64,000 nt of DNA from contig NMRA01000398.1 in NCBI GenBank assembly GCA_002633005.1, positions 70,010 through 134,009 on the forward strand. The letters run 5' to 3'. This stretch comes from Phoronis australis. Its lineage: Eukaryota > Phoronida > Phoronidae. The translations under genes and the position numbers were made by a program. This document shows, one piece after another, positions 33,730 through 45,503 of this stretch (position 1 is the stretch's first letter; every line of letters begins with the position of its first letter). The notes beneath the pieces are model-generated. The model was given only the letters and a program-made list of their open reading frames with translations. It made no database searches and had not been told where the DNA came from.

Positions 33730-34077
33730 ATTCACGAAAACAACAACGGTTTTAAAACTTGACATGTTTCGGTGTCATTTATTAAACACCATCCTCAGAA
33801 GTCATAATACAGTGTCCACCTAGCTAGGCCCAGCAACAAGTAATGAAGCACAGATACAGTCAGTTACAGGGAGTGACAATGAACTAGACCAACAATGACA
33901 ACCTGTGGTGTGTCAGTTGCCTATGGAGATTGGGCTTGCACCAACTGATATATAAAGCCTCACGATTGTTGCTGGGCCTAGCTAGGTGGCCACTGTATTA
34001 TGACTTCTGAGGATGGTGTTTAATAAATGACACCGAAACATGTCAAGTTTTACAACCGTTGTTGTTTTCGTGAGTTC
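33730..34077. repeat. Second hammerhead-like foldback family
   Basis: Arms about 33730-33833 and 33965-34077 are inverted copies around 130 bp of unique centre. Each contains CTGAGGA, a GGTGT..ACACC stem and GAAAC: plus strand at 34007-34039, minus strand at 33766-33798. A one-arm relative lies at 23669-23868. Confidence 0.6.
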
Positions 34078-34329
34078 GCACTGAACAGAAAAATGTATCG
34101 GAATTGGATTATGATCGAAGGCCTTGGTACTCACTGACCGTTTCAAGAAAGTGGTTTTTATCTTGCAAACAATATGAATTTTAAGGAGAAACATACATTG
34201 CACAGCTGACCTTTGCTTTTCAAAGCGATAGGGAGTAACTGAATTTCAAAACGGGATTTGAATATTGCGACAGACGCGGCCAGGTCTTTTCAGTGTGGGC
34301 ATGCGTTAACGATGTATTTGCATGGTGGT

Positions 34330-36420
34330 AACTATGCTAAAAGAGAGATTTCGCAAAGGGACGTGAACGTGAATTACTACGCATACGTAATTTCCGCGTC
34401 ACGTTGTTGGCTGTGATGTAATCTCGTTAGTGTTTCCGTATTTTACCCGGATACATGGGGATTCATGTCCCTTTAAACGCATAACTTGTTGCCCTTTTCA
34501 AGTCTAATCTGGTCAGGCATCAAAACGAATTTTATTTTGATAGGGCTCTCAATATTTCTTCCGTGCTTCAATATAAAATGAACACGAGTTTTTGGTCCAT
34601 AAATGTTCTTAAAGTCAAGCTGAAGGAAGTCATTTTTCCAAAATCCTTATTCTGTCGGTATTCGCTGGACATCATCGATTTAGAGTGGATTTTTTAACGG
34701 ATATGATTTTGTGTTCATTGTTAATTTGTACATGGTTAATTTACATGCATCTATTTATCTCACAGTGCAAATAAATTACGCATTACAAGAGTTGACTATT
34801 TTTCACTGGAGTTTGTAGAAACCACTTTTTCACGTTCAACATATATTCCTATCCTGCCTACCTGTAGCAGAATGGAGTAGAGTAAACTATAATACAATTG
34901 AATAAAACACATTTCATTCAAGATTCTCTTAAATGTACATGTACCGATTGTCCATCAAGTTTCTCAAAGAAAAACACGATGCAGAGCTGAAATTATGAGA
35001 GCAAGAAATAACATTGGAAAGTAAAAAGTTGGAAATGGAAAATAAAGAAAGGGAAGAGAAGCCTGAAATGGAGAAGAAAGAAATGGAGTGAATCTCCCTG
35101 TATTCGCGTAAAATACGCAAACACTAACGACATTACGCCAACAATGGCATGTATTACGTGGAAATTATATATGCGTGATGATTCACGTTCACGTCGCTTT
35201 GCGAAACCTCTATATTTTCTACGGCATACAAAGTAACCATGCCCAAAGCATGGTTTCCGAAAGTTTTTTACGAGTCCGACTACACATTCTTGATATATAA
35301 TGTTCCGAAGTAGCCAAATTTGGACATTTACCTTGGGCTTGCGCGTAACCATGGGACTCCTTTTTCCTTTGCAGACAACTATTGCTCAATGGAGAGGTTT
35401 TGTAAAGCGACGTGAACGTGAACCATAACGCATTTATGCCATTTGTGGCCGTGACGTAATCCTGATAGGGTTTATGCATTTTACGCGAATACAGTGAGAT
35501 TGTCGTCGTTCTAAACACAACACAAGTGGCCCCTTTTCAATTCCTATTTTGTAAGACATCGAAAAGAATTTTATTTGGATAGGATTCTCAATCGTTCTAT
35601 TTAATTTGCTTAGGTATAAAATGAACACTATTTTCCTTTATATATGATTAAAAGTTTAAATGCAAGAAAGACCTTTTTGCAAAATCCTTATTCTGCCGGG
35701 GTTCGCTGGATATCACGAAACTAGCATGGATTTTTGACAAATAGTTTCGTGTTACTAAATTTTTACGTGCTTAATTGAAATTCATCTACATAATTTAAAC
35801 TGCCAAGAAATTTCTCATTCCAAGAGTTGAAAGTTTTTTTTGCAGGAGTTCGTAGAATCGAATTTTTTCACACTCAGTATATATTTCGATCTTGCATATC
35901 TGTAGCAGAAGGTAATTCAGTAAAATACAAATTATTAGAACCATTTTCATTCAAGACTCTGCAAGACGTACCAATTGTCCATGTAAGCAATGCAATCGTC
36001 AAAGGTGATTTAACCACTTCGCCATTTACTAACCTAACAGCAAAATGTAGATTCCAGCAAAAATATTTAACAATCACACAACTGTTTTGGAAAACTTTCA
36101 TTCTTTTGTTTCAGTGTCTCATTTACTTTTTGTGTTCGTCTTTCATGGCTTCTAAGCATGAAAATTGGCTAAATAGTCTTCGAGAGACAGTGGGGATAGA
36201 CCAAATATCTAGATGTTTTGATGTCTATACATACAAGTGTGACAGTTCGTCGCCATGGCACCGACAACATTACATTTTCCAACAGTAGGAGAATTCCTAT
36301 TTCTTGAATTCAAGAATTAAGGCGAATTACTTCAAGATCAGGAAATTCGAAGCGGAGAAAAAGAAAGGGAATGGAGGTTTGATGTGGAGAAGAAAGAAAA
36401 AGATGCTTGCTGTAGAATAA
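34330..36420 (+). repeat. Diverged tandem repeat of an ~1-kb transposon-like unit
   Basis: Unit 1 (about 34330-35080) and unit 2 (about 35390-36420) share, in order, gacgtgaacgtgaa, cgtatttacccgg/cattttacgcg, ccttattctg.cgg and a Glu/Lys-rich tail (aaagaaaggga.g..). An inverted piece lies at 35085-35220. The tail of unit 1 would read a Glu/Lys/Met-rich coiled coil, as in accessory proteins of some DNA transposons. No intact frame. Confidence 0.5.
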
Positions 36421-39418
36421 AACATGTTCAATCTCATCACAAAATTAACCAAAGAATTGACCAAATTGAATTGACTGATTGGCGTTAGATGTTACGAGAA
36501 TAAAAATATGGAACTTGCACTTGCAGAGTTATCTATATTTTTTGGAAACTAGTGGACACGTACCACGATAGCTGGGCACCCTGAGTTCAATTGTTCAGTT
36601 TACCGTTTATTTTAGCGTTCCCGTAAACACCCAACGTGAATCGACACGCGCAATTAAGTAAGTATGAGTGATAATTCATGTTCGCGAAGCCTCTTAAATA
36701 CCAACTTTTCTGCCGTATTAAGTAATCGTGTAGTAAAGTATAAGCAAGCAAAAATTCAAGAATCCTGTAATGGAGAGCAAGGTTAATAAACAGAGTTAAG
36801 CAGGGCTTCTCTTACATTTGTGTCGCCTTGTTTATTACACATTACAAAAAGACGTCAGTATGTGGTCGGTCATCCTCATGTCGTCGAACTTTGATTGACA
36901 CACGTACAATTCCTTCTGAGAATGAATGCCCTCTTAAAAGAGGCACGAAGCAAAGTATTGCGTAACCGGTACTTTTGGTTTAATGCGCACAGCAGGGTAA
37001 GGACTTCGACCAATGCGTTTTGACAAGGAACTCTTCGGCAAAGAGACGTGCCCGAAAACATCAGTTGTACAATTCATAGTTACAATATAATCCGTGTTTC
37101 TCTAGAGGACATGAGCCGGGGTCAAAAGGGGGATTTTTCATGAGCAGTACCCTATAAAATGCATACTTCCCCGACAAAACTACTTTTAAACGGAATCACT
37201 TCAAGTTCGAGATCCCAGCTTTATTTTCCTCCCAGTGCTCTCAATCAAGTTAACTTTCTTCTAATTGACTAAAATGGTTGGTTGTTTTCAAGAATAGAGA
37301 TGTAGAGAACCAACCACTGTTGAAATTGCCATGAATTCCGAGTATAGAAATAAGGAAACATTCATGAGTAAAATTCTTCAATAATTTTTGCACACATATA
37401 TATGTGAATCGGTGCCCGCTTGCATGACACTGTCAAGCATAGGGATTCTACTGTTTCCTAAATCTTTTGCGTACTCGTGTCAATATTTGTTAACATCTGG
37501 ATTTCAGTTTATCGTTATTATGAGTTTCTCTTTGACTAATGAAATATTGTATGTTACAGACTATTCAGTGATACTTTTGGTGTCAAAACTAACTTAATGG
37601 AATATATTTGAATTATTTCAGTTGTTGTTAAGTACCAACAAAATGTGATATCGCTATAGTTGTAGACTTTGATGATTAGTGTCCTGCCATATTTGTGCTC
37701 AACTGAATTGTTGGTACGATGTTTCAAAGGCGGAATCAAAACGCCTCAATTAATGTAAACACAAATAATTTGTCTTGGTAAGGTGTTAACTCACATACAG
37801 TGCAACACAAAAAGAGAGGCCCCAGACCTGGATGGTTTCAGTTTAGGATGTTGACGAAAATACTGACAACATATCCGTTTTCAAAACTAATTTGAGTTAG
37901 AAATAACGACCTTGCTCCTTTTGTGGACCAGCTAAATGTACTTTTGAAGCATTCATTTAGGAACAGTGAAACACTGAACTTATTTTAGACAAGGGTAAAT
38001 AACGAAATTTTAAGCAACTTCATGTGTCGGCTCACAGTCTTTCAAAAATGTTGTCTAGAGCTTTTCTGGTAAACATGAAACTTTAAAAAACATCGTTTTG
38101 CTATTGGGTAAACATTTTTTATTGCCAGAAGTTTCTTTCGAAAAGTTTGCTCTTGGGCGCCGTGGTCAAATCCATCGAACAATACCATTTAAGTGAAAAG
38201 CACAGTGCTTGGAAAACTCTTAATTTAGATCTTAGAAAAGAGGTGGTGCAACTTTGAAACTAATTATCTAAGTAGCCAGCTGGATTCGGTGTTCCTGCGC
38301 GTGCGTGTGCATGTATGACTGTGTCCTTTTGCAAGTCTTTTCTTCAATAAATGTATAAAAATACCTAGGGAGTGGAAAGCAAGGAATTGCGTTTTACTCA
38401 GACCCAATGACGTTTTCGAAACTTGTTCAGTACGTGACACAAATTGATGAAAATACCTTTCGTAGTGAGTGAATCACGCCAAATTGACTAAACACACCAA
38501 AAAGGCAACGGTCAACCCAAACTCGACTGCTTGTACTTACCCGCCCGCCTAACCTGAATACACAGATTTTTAAAAGACGTAAAAGTCGGACAAATTATTT
38601 TAGACACTTCGGAAACTAAAATTTCCAGTTTTGTCGCGGACTACGTTGTTACACAGAATTTCCCACTAACCAAGATGTTTACTTGGATTCCATTGCGACA
38701 CAAGTTTTGTCCCATTATTTCCATTTAAACTTATGTTCACTATAGTTTAGTATGTTAGGACCATTTTTATCATTTAAATATTTCACTCGTTAAGTAAGAT
38801 TGACGCGCACGCTTAGCATTTGAAATACATTTTAGTTCCTAAAAATTGATTGGTACAACCATGAATTCCATCGAGACAAGTTGTGCTGAAGTGAACACAG
38901 TCACTCCATTTTTACATGCTAGGGCCATTAATCCAGTTTACGCGTTCAGTCGATTTTGATCCATCAGTTTAGTTGTAAAATATAACAGTCAACATTTCCG
39001 TTATCGAATATGATCCGTGCTCGTCCATAAATAAGTCGGATTTCATTAATTGGTTTAGTGTTAGAATAACATATATTTCACAAAAGTGGATTAGAACGAA
39101 AAATAACTTCGTGTTGTCAATATGTGCTCGCTGCATGTACCTCATTGGCAACACGATTGAATAAAGCATGGCTTGTGTTGTTATAGGATATCTGAATTAA
39201 ATTATTTGATCTGAGATCGCGAGTAAAATGAAATTGAGCGTTTAAAGGTTTCCCGGAATTAGCGATTAGAATTTCATTAACAAACTTCATTAACAAAAAT
39301 AAAAGTAACAAATTATTGCTGACGACATACACTTTGGAAATCATGCTTGCAATAGAACAAATGTTAGTGATATCTACTTTTGCACTGTGTGCGAAATAAG
39401 TAAAAAGTGCGTTAATGG
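36421..39418. other. Intron 1 of gene 2: no recognised feature
   Basis: About 3 kb of A/T-rich sequence with only short frames. Nothing supported. Confidence 0.5.
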
Positions 39419-39511
39419 TCTGATATAACGTGCCCCAATTTTGAGAACCAGTTTTCTCCAGTGTATAACGGGCATAAACTGGTTCTCAAAATGCGGGCAT
39501 GTTATATCAGA
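39419..39511. repeat. Hairpin-forming inverted repeat
   Basis: Arms of about 35 bp (tctgatataacgtgcccc .. gagaaccagtt and its reverse complement) are separated by about 23 bp. It lies about 0.5 kb downstream of exon 1 within intron 1. Confidence 0.7.
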
Positions 39512-39986
39512 CTTTTGCCAATAGTACCGTATTCTCTCCTGGATTATTGCCAACGTGTAACATTGAACATCAGAAGTTATGGAGAACCTGATGCAATGTC
39601 CACTGTACATGTACATATTTCACAGAATGCAGTTCGTACAAACAATAGGCACCGCTACAAGTCTTCACGCGTTGTAAAGGCACTCTTTCCTCTTTATTCT
39701 AGTTAAAAACACCACAGAACGGGTTTTTAACGCAAGATTGATTAGTCGAAACAGGTAACTCTCATTCCTAGCAAATCCAAATTTACTGGGAATTTTTAAC
39801 TTTTTATTATAGTTTTGGTGGTGCGGTTATAGAAGTGAAGAATTTGAAACTTGGGAGTTCCTACTTCGATCTCATAGCTAGTTTGCGTATACGGTACTGT
39901 CACATTGAAAGCGCAATGACATTATTGTACACTCTGATGCGCCAGAATTCTAGTGTGAATATAAATACATTACATAGAATACGCAC

Positions 39987-40042
39987 CCTAAAACGACGTT
40001 CGCCTGCAGAAGAAAAGTCGCACCAAGCACAAGCCAGCCCAT
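39987..40042 (-). CDS. Gene 2 first coding exon: signal peptide
   Basis: The ATG at 40042-40040 opens MGWLVLGATFLLQANVVLG, a short amino end with a hydrophobic core and small residues before the expected cleavage point. The donor is TTTTAGG|GTGCGT, phase 2. Adding C from exon EMI-a completes Gly and continues LNGVPNSVC, so the EMI domain begins directly after the signal sequence. The 5' UTR extends to higher coordinates, and its start is not visible. A CRE-like TGACGTC (minus strand) lies at 40213-40219. The choice of start rests on phase and signal-peptide character. Confidence 0.83.
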
Positions 40043-41430
40043 TTTCGAATTTCCTGGGCTAAATGTTTTTAGACCTACATGTACGTACTTGCAACTCGCG
40101 CAGGGGCCTACGTATGTTCCCTTTATTTGAGTCAGCCTTGGTTTGAGTTGATTATCTAATAGACTCGAGCGAACAATTAGAATCGCACAGCGTATTTTGG
40201 TCAATATATGAAGACGTCATAAAAAGCGTTTGTATAGTTCGTCGACCCTGTGTGTTTACAAAGCCGTTCCGTGTTCTTTTCATTAGACGCTGAATGCGTG
40301 GGTTGAAATCAGACTGCCTTCAGAACCGACCAAACGAACAGGGATACCCAAAACTCAACTTCCTACGACAATTAGTGTTTGGCGTACTCGTGTAGGCCTA
40401 CTTGGAGTTTACCTTTTTTGGGAAAGGTCACACAGGTTGTTTTAACACACTACCGTGACAATTTAAAAAAGTTGTCACGTAATGTGGCTACAGAAAGCTA
40501 CGATTACCCATGACTGCAATTTGGCATGTGCTAAACTAAACTCTGCTAGTTCGCGGAGGTAGCAAAAGGCATTTGACCTGCTTTTCAAAACATTCAACCG
40601 ATAAGGGAAAAACAATTCACAGCGCACATTTCAGCTTTTTCAGTCAGTTTCTTGGTGTCAGCATTGCGACTCCGACTGCAATGATACAAGTTTGTATTGA
40701 TACAAGATAGCGTGTAGTACATTTGCAGGACAAGTGCAAGACGCCTGTGTTGCATTGTGGGTAATACCGTAGAATCAGAGTTGGGCTTTATTTTGGGAGG
40801 GACCTACTGTGTTGGTGACTTGAAAAATAGCATAAAAGTTTCGTGAAAAGGGAGTTTTTCGACAGGAGCATTATGAAAGAATGTTTTTGAATGTTAAAAA
40901 GAATTTATAAAAAAACCTTTTCTTTGCTTTTCTTAAGTCGTGCCATAGTTCATTAAATGATTTTGTCATTTACACTGACATCAACCAATCAACACGTGAG
41001 GTCCAAATATCCCGACCACTTTTATGTACTACGCTAAGCCTGAGGCGTACAGTCAGCGATAGTGCAATCGGCAGTGTCGTCTGCTGCCTATCTGTCAAAA
41101 AGTCGCAATCCAGTCAACTACATTTTGAGCCGGTTGGGTAAAAATTCCGGCCCTGTAGTGTACTTATAATTGTCTTCCAACAATAAAGTTTAGAATCATT
41201 GTGTTTATTATATGAACACTACAATCACTAATGTGCTGACGTACGGCCGACATTGACGTTAAGCGATCCCCTACGAGGTGAACTTTAACTTGCGAACTTC
41301 AATCATACGGCCAAACACAGTTCACTTTGGAAATCGCACGACCTGCCACCAGCAGTCGTTTACGTCCATCCAACAACTTTCCGTTCGACAAAATACGAGG
41401 TAAGAAATTACATCAGATATGATGTCTTGG
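40043..41430. other. Intergenic region between gene 2 start and gene 1 end
   Basis: This region contains the promoter of gene 2, with no clear TATA box. No further gene was seen. Confidence 0.5.
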
Positions 41431-41436
41431 TTTATT
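41431..41436 (-). promoter_or_regulatory. Possible poly(A) signal of gene 1
   Basis: AATAAA on the minus strand, about 500 bp after the stop codon. It is the first canonical hexamer found downstream. Confidence 0.3.
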
Positions 41437-41524
41437 ACATGGACGTCATATGAGCAAGAATAATTAGTCTTAATACACGCGATATATAGGTCGCGTCAGG
41501 TGACCTATAGGTAAATCAACACCA

Positions 41525-41597
41525 GTGTTCGAAAGCGGGATTTCTGCTAACCGTGAAGACGCTCTAGTCCAGTGAGCTATCGATCGGGACCACCTGT
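41525..41597 (-). repeat. tRNA-like sequence (decayed tRNA or SINE head)
   Basis: The minus strand reads an A-box-like TAGCTCACTGGACTAGAGC with a D-arm pairing (GCTC/GAGC), then CACGGTTAGCAGAAATCCCGC and a broken B box (TTTCGAAC). The anticodon arm has mismatches, so it is probably not a working tRNA. Confidence 0.4.
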
Positions 41598-41939
41598 CGA
41601 TTGCAGAAATCTAAACAGACTTAACTGAAAGAATCTTATCCAAACTTGAAAGTGAACACATTGTACAAAACACACTTGCATTTGCATGAACTCTTCACGG
41701 ACACACGGAAACCAAAGGCTCGAAGACGAGTTTTCCCACCCCAAATGACCAATAGGTTTATAGTATGTTATACCAAACTTCGCGATTCATGGACTGGTAA
41801 GAGGAACCATGAGTACATGTATGTCCACAAATTTGAATGAAAACGTAAGGATGCATTAATGAGTGAATGGAAATCACCCGGAAGAAAATAGCACTGTTGT
41901 TGTTGAACCACGAATATTTCTACTTTCCTGTTGAAATCA

Positions 41940-42961
41940 TTAAAACGGATTAATAATGTTCGTTGTATATGTAGTGTAGGTTCCAAAGGGTGAAGCCGCA
42001 CTTATAGATGCGGTGTAATTCATGCGGTGACGGTAGGTCCACGAGGGAATCACATGGTTAGTATTCAAAGTGGACACCCTGTTATTCACGTTTGCTGACC
42101 CTGCGGTTCGACCAATCGACAGCTCATATCGTAGGTAGCCCGGACCGGTATAGTTGAACACGCCGTACCAATCAAGATGGAGATGACTCGTGACGTTGTT
42201 TCGATACAGCCACGGTGATTTGCCAGATAATTCTGGGGCTCCAACGAAAAACGTCACTTCCGTGGTAACCGGGTCACTTTTAAGTCCCCCGTTGTTGACG
42301 GCTTTAACAGACACGTTGACAGATTTGAAAAAATATTCCTTCGTACAGATAGTAATGAGGGTGGGCCCAACAGTGGATAATGAGGGTTTACTTGTAGTAT
42401 TTTGCGATGTCGTGTATTGTGTTGTTGCATTTGATGTTGTTGGAGACTGAGCGGTCGTTTGAGAAGCTGTAGTTGTGTCAGTTGTGTCGCCTGAGGTCGG
42501 AAGAGGTAAAATTTTCTGGTAACAAGTGGTGTTGAACAAGTCATTGTCACTCAGCGGAAGCTTGTCTAAAATAAAATGCCTGTGTTGTGCCAGACTGAAA
42601 TAGTCAACAACGACAGATTCATCGGACATTTTAAGCTCGTACGATTGAATACCAGCGACATCGACGATCCCGGATATGGTTAAGTCTAAGAGATCCGTGT
42701 TAGACTGATGTCCGGGCAAGGCGCTAAAGTAAGTTGTTGAGAAGGAGCCGACAGTCAGTTTACCCGCAGATGTGTCGGGTTTTTGGAGGACGATCAGAAG
42801 TGGTTCGCCGACAACAGTGCTTTCCAAACGCGCCTGACTGATACATCTGAGTGAAGGATAGATCTTGGCACCGTGGCTCACAGTCAAGCCGGATGCTGCA
42901 GCAGTGTATAGTGTGTCGGTCCTAATCCAACCCAAGATGTCAGTGGCGCCATATAACAAAC
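41940..42961 (-). CDS. Gene 1 terminal exon N with Ser/Thr-rich linker
   Basis: The acceptor is ATGTTTCAG, phase 1; the stop TAA is at 41942-41940. The exon starts LLYGATDILGWIRTDTLYT, contains a Thr/Ser/Gln-rich segment (TTDTTTASQTTAQSPTT and following) between residues roughly 165 and 215, and then a last FN3-like unit (VNVSVKAVNNGGLKSDP .. LHLDWYGVFNYTGPGYLRYE). The protein ends YTTYTTNIINPF with no hydrophobic anchor or GPI-type tail, so the product is predicted to be secreted. The Thr-rich part is a likely O-glycosylated spacer. Confidence 0.85.
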
Positions 42962-44048
42962 CTGAAACATACACATGTACATGTATGTCAATATTGTTAC
43001 CTGCCAGAACTGAAGTTATAACATATTTTGGTAACATTAATTCCTTATGTTTTGTTTTTTTTTGAGTATGAAACGTTCTCGCGATATATCAACTAGCATC
43101 TATGATAGTAGCAACATTAGCAAGTTTTCTCAATTTTTTTCAGAGAACGACCAGAAATTCTCCGATAAGACATGTACAGTTGAACGTGTGTGCGGCTGTA
43201 ATGCACGAACTGGATATATATGCTATTACTTCTGATAATTACCTCCATAAAAACTATGGGGTATAATTAAACAACTTCAAGCAAATGAAAGAATGTCTTA
43301 AAGACATATGCGCGAATTTAAGCTTTTTGACCACCTGTAAAAAATGAGAAAAGGTTTGACATGCGCAATTGCAAACTTTTTCGAAGAAAAAAACATCATT
43401 TCGGATACATCCATTTCGGTTCTTTTCACTTAAAAACTTCATAAACTGTAAGACTTGTTCAAATTACACACATTCAAATGCTTCAATTGAAAAAAAATAG
43501 TTACATGTAAACGTCGAACTTTCAAAAGCATATTTAAATGTTTGTGGTGCACCAACAAAATGGCGGCCACAGTTAAAACTCATTGAACTTCACTTGTCAT
43601 TAATTGCAAGTAAACAACTTGCAGGGCTGTAGTTTACATAATTTCCCGTTTAAGTAATAATTCTCGGTGGATGATAACACTTTTGAATTTTAAACATGTG
43701 AAAATAAGAGTGTTTCGGAGACGAACGCCACACTTGCCCACTGAACAACACGTTCTATAAATAAAAATTCAGCTGGACTAGTGACAACACTCTCACACAA
43801 ACATTCAGGCAGACATTGTAAGCGACTATATGCGGTGAAAATATCAATAAGAGCGTTTGTCCCATTTTGTGTAATGAACTCCGATTCTTTGTCTAGAAAC
43901 GTACTTGCATACAGAAGGCACGTTATTGCGAGTGAGTGGCCAGAATGCGTTTCGCTAATATTACAATTTCGTGTACACAGGAATGTTGTCAGGAAAAGAG
44001 AAGTCTGGGAGTGCATCATTAGGTGAACTGCTACGAAAATACACTTAC

Positions 44049-45359
44049 CAAGAGCCCAAAAGCATTTGTCAAGTTTGCTGTCTGCAAGACCATTCCACGT
44101 AGCGTTGATGTCAACTGAGGGGGTCGAGTTGTTGATAATATACGTCATAGAGATATTAGAGATAACTGGCGGCAACCAATCAATAGCCGTTGGAGGCGAC
44201 ACAACGTTAGTTTGTTCTTCAGCTTCATTGACAGCCAACAAAGTCACGTATACATTAAACCCATGAGCAACAGCCATGTCGCGAAAGACGTGATAGGGTC
44301 TTTTCCCCACATTTTTCAGAGATGCAAGTTGAAGACCGCCCGGTGTGGTGCCAAGCCCAATTCTTGTATAGCGTATTCTGCTCTCAAGATCAGTTAAGCT
44401 CCAGTGAACGAATAAGTCCGTCAAGCCGACTTGCCGCACAGTAACTGATGCAACTGGGTCAATTGGTGATGTGCTGACGGCTTGTTTCAAGCTTATCTTA
44501 GTCACAGTGACTTCGAACTCTTCCACAAGGCTGAACTCGATGCCGGCAGCTTCCTCTAATGGTACATCCATAACAAATGTACATTTTGTTAATTCGTCCG
44601 TCAGATGGAGCAAGTAGGTGTGGTTCCCAATGTGAATGTCTGAAAACAGTTGCTTGCAAGGCGGTTGTGTTTCAATGAGTAGCCTGTAAATAGCAAACGA
44701 TGGAATGTTGATGATTTGTGTCACCTTGTCTTGTACCTTCAACCCAGTTCCAACGTCCAGTGCAGTTTTGTTTCCCGTTGCCCACGCACTATTGAAGTTG
44801 ACAGCGCTAACGGTAGAGATATCGCCATAGGACAACACGTCAGCGCCGAATGACGATACGCGATATCCAACAGGCGGCGTGGCATCATATGTAAATGGCG
44901 GTGACGCCACAACAGTTTCGTGCCCAGCTGCATCTACTGCTTTCACAATGATATAATATGACGCACCATGGGTAAGAGGCACCATAGGGTGAGTGACTCG
45001 ATTAGCAATTCCAACGTTCACAAATTGTTTGGTATTGGCAGTTCTATTGTTATCCCCAATGCCCCAGTGGTATTCCTTGATGAACGAATGTTTGTCACTA
45101 AATCCAATCCAGCTGATTTCAAATTTGTCACTGCTGGACATGAAACGGTGATGGTGACGCCATCTGCCGTTGAATACAGCTCCACCGAGGGGAGGCTCGT
45201 TGTCAACAGTGACACCATCCGAGCTCTTGTTAGCCGTAAGTCCCACGTTATTTACGGCCCTTACAGTGATATAATATTTAGTGCCTTGTGAAATGGTGAG
45301 ACCAGTTCTAGAAAATGCCGTCGCTGTTCCAACGTCTTTCAGCGTCAAAATTTCGTCTC
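44049..45359 (-). CDS. Gene 1 exon M: FN3-like modules
   Basis: The acceptor is TACTTTCAG and the donor is GCTCTTG|GTAAGT; 1311 bp, phase 1 at both ends. It completes a module with YYITVRAVNNVGL and SSDGVTVDNEPPLGG, then a full module with WIGFSDKHSFIKEYHWGIGD and YYIIVKAVDAAGH ending YDATPPVG, a longer atypical stretch with two cysteines, and a further module ending AIDWLPPV. It is the second longest coding exon seen, while the 5' half of the gene has small exons. Confidence 0.9.
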
Positions 45360-45503
45360 CTGAAAGTAAAAAAGAGCACTTTGGAATCGGGAATTAATTT
45401 ACTTGCTTTTTAATTTGAACAATCGTCATTTCTCTACGTATATGAATAACATGAAAACTTAGCATAGAAACCATATTCATTGGACAATAGGTCGCGTTCT
45501 TAC

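Larger units (their letters stand above)
1..40042 (-). other. Gene 2 locus: 5' part of a tandem paralogue with signal peptide and EMI domain
   Basis: The gene starts at the ATG at 40042 and leaves the window at the left edge after exon C. Exon order on the minus strand is: signal peptide; EMI-a; EMI-b; two cysteine-rich exons; EGF-like exon; X2; X3; X4; X5; two FN3-like exons; A; B; C. One copy of the duplicated block 7956-14560 / 15574-23668 gives a continuous frame; both copies together do not. Exons A-C are near-identical to those of gene 1 (five residue differences in B and four in C by direct reading), so gene 1 presumably has a similar 5' half beyond the right edge. Intron 1 alone is about 7.4 kb. 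The EMI plus EGF amino end is the arrangement known for secreted or cell-surface adhesion glycoproteins; the specific role here is unknown. Confidence 0.82.
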
